Shown here one piece after another: positions 9,028-13,658 of a stretch of 13,658 nt of DNA. Positions within the stretch are counted from its first letter, which is position 1. Every line of letters begins with the position of its first letter. Both the position numbers and the translations under genes were made by a program. The DNA comes from Bacteroidales bacterium UBA1077 (GTDB lineage Bacteria; Bacteroidota; Bacteroidia; Bacteroidales; UBA932), in contig DCCQ01000105.1 of NCBI GenBank assembly GCA_002314195.1, positions 1 through 13,658 of the forward strand, in the 5' to 3' direction. The notes below the pieces were generated by a model that had not been told where the DNA came from, did no database searches, and saw nothing but the letters and a program-made list of their open reading frames with translations.

Positions 9028-10170
9028 ATGATGAGAAAAACTTTGGCAGGGCTGCTTCTTGCGGCCCTGGTTTCAACCTCTTGTGCCGAAAAGCCATCCC
9101 TTGTCGGTCCTGCCGGATTCGACGGGGAGGTGGACGGCATGAAAACAGGCTTGTACACTATATCCAACGGCAGGCTTACGATGCAAGTGACCAACTATGG
9201 GGGCAGAGTGGTGTCATTGTTCGTCCCGGACAGAAACGGAAAGTACAGGGATGTCGTGCTTGGACACAAGTCGCTCGATGAATATGCCCACTACACCAGA
9301 GAGCGTTTCCTCGGGGCTGTCGTAGGCCCTGTGGCCAACAGAATCTGCAACGCTTCTTTCACGGTTGACGGCAAGACCTACCATCTGTCGGCGAACCATG
9401 GAGGTGTCGGAACTCTGCACGGAGGATTCAAGGGTCTGGATTCTGTTGTTTGGGATGTAAGGGAAGTCACAGACAGTTCTGTCACTCTCCATTGTCTCCA
9501 TGCCGACGGCCAGGAAGGTTTCCCCGGGAACCTGGACATCGCGATGACTTACACTTTGACCTCTGATGAGGGTTGGGACATCCGCTATTCAGCCACAACG
9601 GACGCGACGCGACCCGTGAACATTTCCAACCACCCGTACTTCAATCTTTCAGGAGAGGGCAACGGTACATGCGAGGATTATGTGATAAGCGTCAACGGTG
9701 ACTCCATCATCGGGATTGACGGGCTTGATGTCATTGAAACACCGATTCCTGTCGAAGGCACGGCCTTTGACTACCGTAAGCCTCATCCCGTCAAGGATGC
9801 GATTGCCAGCGATGACGAGCAGATCCGCCGGGGCAACCAAGGCTTCGACCACAATTACTGCATCAATGGCAACGGAATGAGGTCTGTAGCGACCGCCTAT
9901 GACCCGGAAAGCGGAATATTCCTGGAAGTCTTCTCCGACCAGCCTGGCCTTCAGGTCTATAGCGGCCAATATTTCTTTGGCGATGAGATCGGCAAGTGCG
10001 GCAAACCGTTGGTGAGATACGGCTCGCTCACATTTGAGACACAGAATTATCCGGACGCTCCTAACAAGGTGTCATTCCCGGATCCATATCTGCGCCCTGG
10101 TCAGGTCTATCATCATCATTGTCTGTACCGTTTTTCGACCAGGTTCAATGAGAACACGGAAAATAAATGA
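9028..10170 (+). CDS. galM: Aldose 1-epimerase (GalM family), exported, probable lipoprotein
   Basis: Aldose 1-epimerase interconverts alpha and beta anomers of free hexoses such as galactose or glucose. The 380-aa protein shows the family motifs: TNYGGRVVSLFVPDRNG (55-71), VGPVANRI (99-106), TLHGG (129-133), NISNHPYFNLSG (198-209), GFDHNYCI (272-279) and FETQNYPDAPN (336-346). By analogy with characterised GalM enzymes, H202 is the catalytic acid, E337 the base, and H131 and D274 contact the sugar, so the active site looks intact. The N-terminus MMRKTLAGLLLAALVSTSC is a lipoprotein-like signal with C19 as the probable lipid site, placing the enzyme in the periplasm rather than the cytoplasm. 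Two ATGs adjoin at 9028 and 9031; either could be used. It lies 10 bp after the DUF5107 gene and 6 bp before the next. The context suggests that it acts on sugars released in the envelope, but the actual substrate could be an oligosaccharide reducing end. Confidence 0.94.
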   Translation: MMRKTLAGLLLAALVSTSCAEKPSLVGPAGFDGEVDGMKTGLYTISNGRLTMQVTNYGGRVVSLFVPDRNGKYRDVVLGHKSLDEYAHYTRERFLGAVVGPVANRICNASFTVDGKTYHLSANHGGVGTLHGGFKGLDSVVWDVREVTDSSVTLHCLHADGQEGFPGNLDIAMTYTLTSDEGWDIRYSATTDATRPVNISNHPYFNLSGEGNGTCEDYVISVNGDSIIGIDGLDVIETPIPVEGTAFDYRKPHPVKDAIASDDEQIRRGNQGFDHNYCINGNGMRSVATAYDPESGIFLEVFSDQPGLQVYSGQYFFGDEIGKCGKPLVRYGSLTFETQNYPDAPNKVSFPDPYLRPGQVYHHHCLYRFSTRFNENTENK

Positions 10171-10176
10171 TGAATT

Positions 10177-11913
10177 ATGCCGGCAAGTAAGGGAAAATAT
10201 ATTCTTACAATCCTTTTTTTCTCATTGTCATTCTGGTTCTGGGGATTTCTGGCCTCAGGAACATTGTGGTTTTTGGAGACCACGCAGTTCTTTCCGTACA
10301 CGGTCTCGCACCTTGCGGCGGCATTCTGCCATCCAGGCGGTATTTCCGAATATGTCTCCGAATTCTTCGTTCAATTCTTCCGTCTCCGGATCTGTGCGTC
10401 ATTGATCGTCAGCTTGGCCTTCTGTCTGCTGCAGACCTTGATGTGGAAAGTGATGGTGTCCATCAATGGGGAGAACGACGCTCTGTTTCCGTTGAGTTTT
10501 GCGGTGGCGTTCGGAGCATGGGCCTTTATGTGTGTGCTAGGAAGCATGTTTACATGCATTATCGCGTTGATATTGACTTTGGGAACTTACCTGATTTACG
10601 AGAACCGCGTCAAAGGCAGGCTTTGGCGGGTTGTCCCGGTGGTCGCTCTATTGTATTACGTGGCCGGTCCTGTTTCTCTGCTGTTCCCTTTGTTTCTGCT
10701 TTTCAGGGCGGTTGCCCGCAAGGACCTACGTTCGGCGATCGCGGCGCTTTCCGGAGGCCTGCTTTGGGGTGTGCTTCCCGCGGCATGGTCCATGTTCATT
10801 CAGTACACTCCCAAGGAACTTTACATGGGAATCGACTACTTGAGTACCCCGGGAGAATATTCATTGACCTTCTTTGCCTTGATGGCTTCTGTCGCTGTTG
10901 TGGCATTGTTGTCGATGATTCCCCGCATTCATGGAAAAGTTGTGGTTCCGGTGGTTTTCGGATGTCTTTCGGTCCTGACGTTTGCGGGAGGATGGATTTT
11001 CGTGGTGCGGAACTGCAACCCGGACCTTGAGAGAATCTATGAATATGACAGGATGTGTTGTTCCCGTGATTGGGGCGGAATCCTTGACAAGGCCGAATCA
11101 CGACAGCCTGTTTCGTTGGCAGAGATTTCGGCTGTCAATCTTGCCTTGGCAAAGAAAGGATTGCTTCTTTCTGAGATGTTCCGTTTCCGGCAACCGGGTC
11201 CGGAAGCTCTTTTCCCTGACTATGCCCTTGGCTATGTCGTGGCTTTGACTGCGGGAGAGGCGGTCTATCATTCCGGGCTGCTGAACACTGCAAGGCACTA
11301 TACCTTTGAGGAATACGAGTCGTATCCGAACTACAGACAGAGTGCCCGACACATGAAACGGCTTGCCGAGATTGACCTTGTCAATGGCAATTACAATGTG
11401 GCCAGGCGCTATCTCTGGAATCTGGACAAAACTCTGTTCTATCATGGTTGGGCCAGGATTTTTCTGAAGGATCCTGGAGCCGTGGCCTCAAATGATGAAT
11501 ATTCCTCACTGATGCAGTGCCGCGACACATCCCGATACCTCTACAACGATTCCTCGGATGATGATAAGCGATTGATGCTCCGCAGGCTGGTTGAGAGGAA
11601 TCCGAAGGGTTATGAACTACCATCCGAGTATCTCATTGCATATGATCTGCTCGCCAAGGATCTTCACTCGCTTGCCGAGGATCTTGACAAGGTCAGCTTC
11701 AAGGGAGAAATTCCGGCTTATGTCCAGGAGGCGGCCTGCCTGCTGTCCAAATTTGAACCAGAATGCGATCCGTCGGTCTTGGGAATGGCCAGCCGTGAAA
11801 CCAAGGATGCTTTTGACGGTTTTCAACGGTCATTGATTGACAATCGTCCGCCGAAGTGGTTGAAAGACAATTATGGCAAGACTTATTGGTACTATTTTTC
11901 AAGCAAAAAGTAG
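10177..11913 (+). CDS. DUF6057-type polytopic inner-membrane protein with soluble helical C-terminal part
   Basis: A 578-aa membrane protein recognised as DUF6057-like; its function is unknown. Hydrophobic segments are seen near residues 8-32, 70-96, 102-124, 126-141, 150-178, 186-208, 227-249 and 255-277, so about eight membrane helices. The loop after the first helix contains HPGGISEYVSEFFVQFF (52-68), which I associate with this family. From about 285 the chain is soluble and helix-rich, with repeat-like pairs (EISAVNLALAKKGLLLSEMF, 316-335; ARHMKRLAEIDLVNGNYNVA, 390-409) and a tail GKTYWYYF (567-574). The general plan of a membrane part plus a helical-repeat tail resembles some envelope glycosyltransferase-like proteins, but no transferase motif is evident. 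It starts 6 bp after the epimerase and ends 3 bp before the next gene. Conserved company with DUF5107 and epimerase genes is from memory and unverified. A role in the same envelope process is inference. Confidence 0.82.
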   Translation: MPASKGKYILTILFFSLSFWFWGFLASGTLWFLETTQFFPYTVSHLAAAFCHPGGISEYVSEFFVQFFRLRICASLIVSLAFCLLQTLMWKVMVSINGENDALFPLSFAVAFGAWAFMCVLGSMFTCIIALILTLGTYLIYENRVKGRLWRVVPVVALLYYVAGPVSLLFPLFLLFRAVARKDLRSAIAALSGGLLWGVLPAAWSMFIQYTPKELYMGIDYLSTPGEYSLTFFALMASVAVVALLSMIPRIHGKVVVPVVFGCLSVLTFAGGWIFVVRNCNPDLERIYEYDRMCCSRDWGGILDKAESRQPVSLAEISAVNLALAKKGLLLSEMFRFRQPGPEALFPDYALGYVVALTAGEAVYHSGLLNTARHYTFEEYESYPNYRQSARHMKRLAEIDLVNGNYNVARRYLWNLDKTLFYHGWARIFLKDPGAVASNDEYSSLMQCRDTSRYLYNDSSDDDKRLMLRRLVERNPKGYELPSEYLIAYDLLAKDLHSLAEDLDKVSFKGEIPAYVQEAACLLSKFEPECDPSVLGMASRETKDAFDGFQRSLIDNRPPKWLKDNYGKTYWYYFSSKK

Positions 11914-11916
11914 AGT

Positions 11917-13392
11917 ATGAGAAATGTATTGTTGGCGGTGGTCTCCATGCTGGTCATGGTGTCATGCCGTGACGGTGTGAAGGCCTGTGTCTCGGGCGAA
12001 TTGCCTCCAATCTGGCCGGACTACACTTTTGTGACGGTTCCGGCCAACATAGCGCCTTTGGATTTCGGGATGGCTGACGGAGTGGAATCCTCCAGGATGA
12101 AAGTCGCCTTGTTTGACCGGAACGGCACGGAAGTCCTGTCCTCGACAGGGAAAACAGCCAGATTCCCGGTTAAGAAGTGGCACAAGGCCCTCGCTTCGTC
12201 ATCAGGCGGAAGCCTTCGTTGCGAGGTCTCTGCAAAAGTGGACGGAAAATGGATTGCATACGCTCCTTTTGACATCAATGTGAGCCGTGATTCGATCGAC
12301 TACGGCCTGACCTACAGAATGATCCCTCCTGGCTATCAATCCTTTGGCCACATGGGATTGTACGAGAGAAGGCTTTCTGATTTCCGTCAGCGCACCTTGG
12401 TGGACACCAGAATGATCGAATCAGGATGCGTGAACTGCCACACTGCCAACCGGGCCGATCCGGATTGGTACAGCATCCATGTCAGAGGCAAGCATTCGGC
12501 CACCCTGATGCACACAAACGGCGTGGATGAATGCCTCAACACCGCCACCGACAGCACCGGAGGGTTTTTCGTCTATCCTTACTGGCATCCTTCAGGCAAG
12601 TACATTGCCTATTCGGTGAACAAGACCAGGCAGTCTTTCTACTCATCCGCGGACAGGACACTTGAGGTCTATGACGAGAATTCAGACGTGATTGTCTACT
12701 GCCCTGAATCCCATAAGATCCTCCGGCCATCGCTTACCAACATCAAGGACAAGTTCGAGACGATGCCAGCCTTTTCGGCAGACGGCAAGACATTGTATTT
12801 CAGCGTTGCCAATGCCGGAGAACTGCCTAAGGATGCCATGAGGATGAAGTACAGTCTGTGTTCTCTGGCCTTTGATCCGGAAACCGGACGATTTGGCGAC
12901 CATGTTGACACATTGGTCTCTGCTTCCCGCACGAACCGCACGCATGTGCCCGTCAAACCATCCTATGACGGGAATTTTCTGCTTGTCACTGTCGCGGACT
13001 ACGGAACTTTCCTGATAGACCATCCGGAGGCCGATCTTTGGCTTTACGATCTGAGAACCGGGGAGTACTATCCAGCAGGCGGAATAAACAGCGGGAACAC
13101 GGAGAGTTTCCATAATTGGAGCACGAATTCGCGCTGGGCTGTTGTAAGCAGCCGCAGGGATGACGGTTTGTACACCAGACTGTACATCGCACATTTCAAT
13201 CCTGAGACGGAACTCTTCGACAAAGCGTTTCTTCTTCCGCAGAGAAATCCTGGCTCGTACTATCTGGAACTTCCGGATTCTTACAACACTCCTGATTTTA
13301 CTGTAGAATCTGTATCGTTCAGTGTAAGAAATGCGAGAAAATTATTGCTCTCGGATGAGCGCACATCGGTTAGTTTGTCTGATGACAATTGA
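11917..13392 (+). CDS. Beta-propeller (TolB/PD40-like) lipoprotein with one CxxCH heme-c motif
   Basis: A 491-aa lipoprotein of unassigned function. Its signal MRNVLLAVVSMLVMVSC puts the lipid cysteine at C17. An N-terminal region (about 18-135) rich in beta strands (for example MKVALFDRNGTEVLSS) precedes ESGCVNCHTANR, where C171, C174 and H175 form a classical covalent heme-c site. The remainder shows repeated TolB/PD40-like blades: YPYWHPSGKYIAYSV (220-234), MPAFSADGKTLYFSVANA (283-300), KPSYDGNFLLVTVADYG (347-363) and NWSTNSRWAVVSSRRDDG (400-417). Similar Bacteroidota proteins are often labelled TolB-like or cytochrome c biosynthesis protein, but it is not a maturation factor by any motif I can see. 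M198 and several histidines nearby (H188, H193, H199) are possible sixth heme ligands. It starts 3 bp after the DUF6057-type gene and is the last gene of the block. Electron transfer to a neighbour, or a structural heme, are both possible. Confidence 0.85.
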   Translation: MRNVLLAVVSMLVMVSCRDGVKACVSGELPPIWPDYTFVTVPANIAPLDFGMADGVESSRMKVALFDRNGTEVLSSTGKTARFPVKKWHKALASSSGGSLRCEVSAKVDGKWIAYAPFDINVSRDSIDYGLTYRMIPPGYQSFGHMGLYERRLSDFRQRTLVDTRMIESGCVNCHTANRADPDWYSIHVRGKHSATLMHTNGVDECLNTATDSTGGFFVYPYWHPSGKYIAYSVNKTRQSFYSSADRTLEVYDENSDVIVYCPESHKILRPSLTNIKDKFETMPAFSADGKTLYFSVANAGELPKDAMRMKYSLCSLAFDPETGRFGDHVDTLVSASRTNRTHVPVKPSYDGNFLLVTVADYGTFLIDHPEADLWLYDLRTGEYYPAGGINSGNTESFHNWSTNSRWAVVSSRRDDGLYTRLYIAHFNPETELFDKAFLLPQRNPGSYYLELPDSYNTPDFTVESVSFSVRNARKLLLSDERTSVSLSDDN

Positions 13393-13401
13393 CATTTGAT
13401 G

Positions 13402-13433
13402 TTTCCATATTTTCGGGAATATTCCTATCTTTG
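13402..13433 (+). promoter_or_regulatory. Bacteroides-type sigma-70 promoter for the next gene
   Basis: TATCTTTG (13426-13433) is a perfect match to the Bacteroidota -7 element TAnnTTTG. The -33 element would be TTTC (13402-13405), one base off TTTG, with a 20-nt spacer, which is within the usual range. Transcription would begin near 13440 and give a leader of about 17 nt before the ATG at 13457. It starts a new unit 3' of the seven-gene locus, and no clear terminator separates the two. Confidence 0.7.
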
Positions 13434-13456
13434 GGTCGGGAACAACACATGAACTT

Positions 13457-13658
13457 ATGACCTACACTGTTATCTGCCTCATCATTCCGCTCATCTGCTC
13501 CGTTTTGACAACATGGGGGAGTGTTTTCTATGAAAAAGACGGTTGGCGCGCGGCCCTCCGTTTCGTAGTCTTGCTTGTGGCCGCGGCCGGACTGGCATTG
13601 TCCGTGGACAAGGCAATGCCGATGATCAGGGAGGCGTGTTCACGGGAGATGATGGACG
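13457..13658 (+). CDS. Membrane protein of unknown function, 5' part only (truncated by window end)
   Basis: The reading frame is open from the ATG at 13457 to the edge, 67 codons without a stop. The first in-frame stop upstream is at 13397, and no other ATG lies between, so this is the natural start; the ATG at 13449 meets a stop after three codons. The product begins MTYTVICLIIPLICSVLTTW, has a first membrane helix at about residues 3-20, a short loop with YEKDGWR, and a second helix at about 34-50 (RFVVLLVAAAGLALSV). The rest lies outside the window. I do not recognise the family. Its own promoter just upstream suggests that it does not belong to the sugar locus. Confidence 0.65.
   Translation, partial: MTYTVICLIIPLICSVLTTWGSVFYEKDGWRAALRFVVLLVAAAGLALSVDKAMPMIREACSREMMD

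Noticed and set aside
10266..11030. 254-codon frame on the + strand overlapping the DUF6057-type gene
   Set aside because: The translated product is rich in Gly, Arg and Cys with no domain, while the other frame encodes a coherent eight-helix membrane protein with tight operon spacing.
13407..13422. Small inverted repeat ATATT...AATAT between the promoter elements
   Set aside because: Only five A/T pairs with a 6-nt loop; too weak for a terminator and not distinctive enough for an operator.

Overview
The window looks like part of the chromosome of a Bacteroidota member, most likely order Bacteroidales (gut or similar anaerobic habitat). The evidence is a SusC/RagA-type TonB-dependent transporter followed directly by a SusD/RagB-type lipoprotein, several lipoprotein signal peptides, mostly weak Shine-Dalgarno sequences, and a good match to the Bacteroides-type promoter (-7 TAnnTTTG) near the right edge. 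Base composition is roughly balanced in G+C by eye. The genus cannot be fixed from the sequence.

Layout: all seven complete genes lie on the + strand, and a partial eighth runs off the right end. Positions 47-4780 hold the transporter pair: the SusC-like barrel (47-3199) and, 21 bp later, its SusD-like lipoprotein (3221-4780). A 97-bp gap follows. It contains a strong hairpin with a trailing T run (4796-4845), which is a plausible partial terminator or attenuator. Positions 4878-13392 hold five genes packed with only 3-10 bp between them: an exported pectate-lyase-like beta-helix protein, a 1015-aa exported DUF5107 plus TPR protein, an exported lipoprotein-type aldose 1-epimerase (GalM family), a polytopic membrane protein of DUF6057 type with a long soluble C-terminal part, and a lipoprotein with beta-propeller (TolB/PD40-like) repeats carrying one CxxCH heme-c motif. 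After a clear promoter at 13402-13433, a new unit begins with a small membrane protein cut by the window end (13457-13658).

The region reads as a polysaccharide-utilisation-type locus (PUL) of unusual content. SusCD would bind and import an oligosaccharide. The beta-helix protein may bind or cleave a glycan. The two mutarotase-fold proteins (DUF5107 and GalM) suggest sugar handling in the periplasm. No classical glycoside hydrolase with a readable catalytic signature is present, and no PUL regulator (hybrid two-component, ECF sigma/anti-sigma or SusR type) is visible. The DUF5107-TPR / GalM / DUF6057 / CxxCH-propeller set is the most interesting part. All four products are predicted to be envelope proteins, two carry helical-repeat parts and one probably carries covalent heme, so they could form an envelope complex that acts on the imported sugar. 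Its chemistry is not readable from the sequence. No tRNA, rRNA, CRISPR array, insertion sequence or attachment site was seen.
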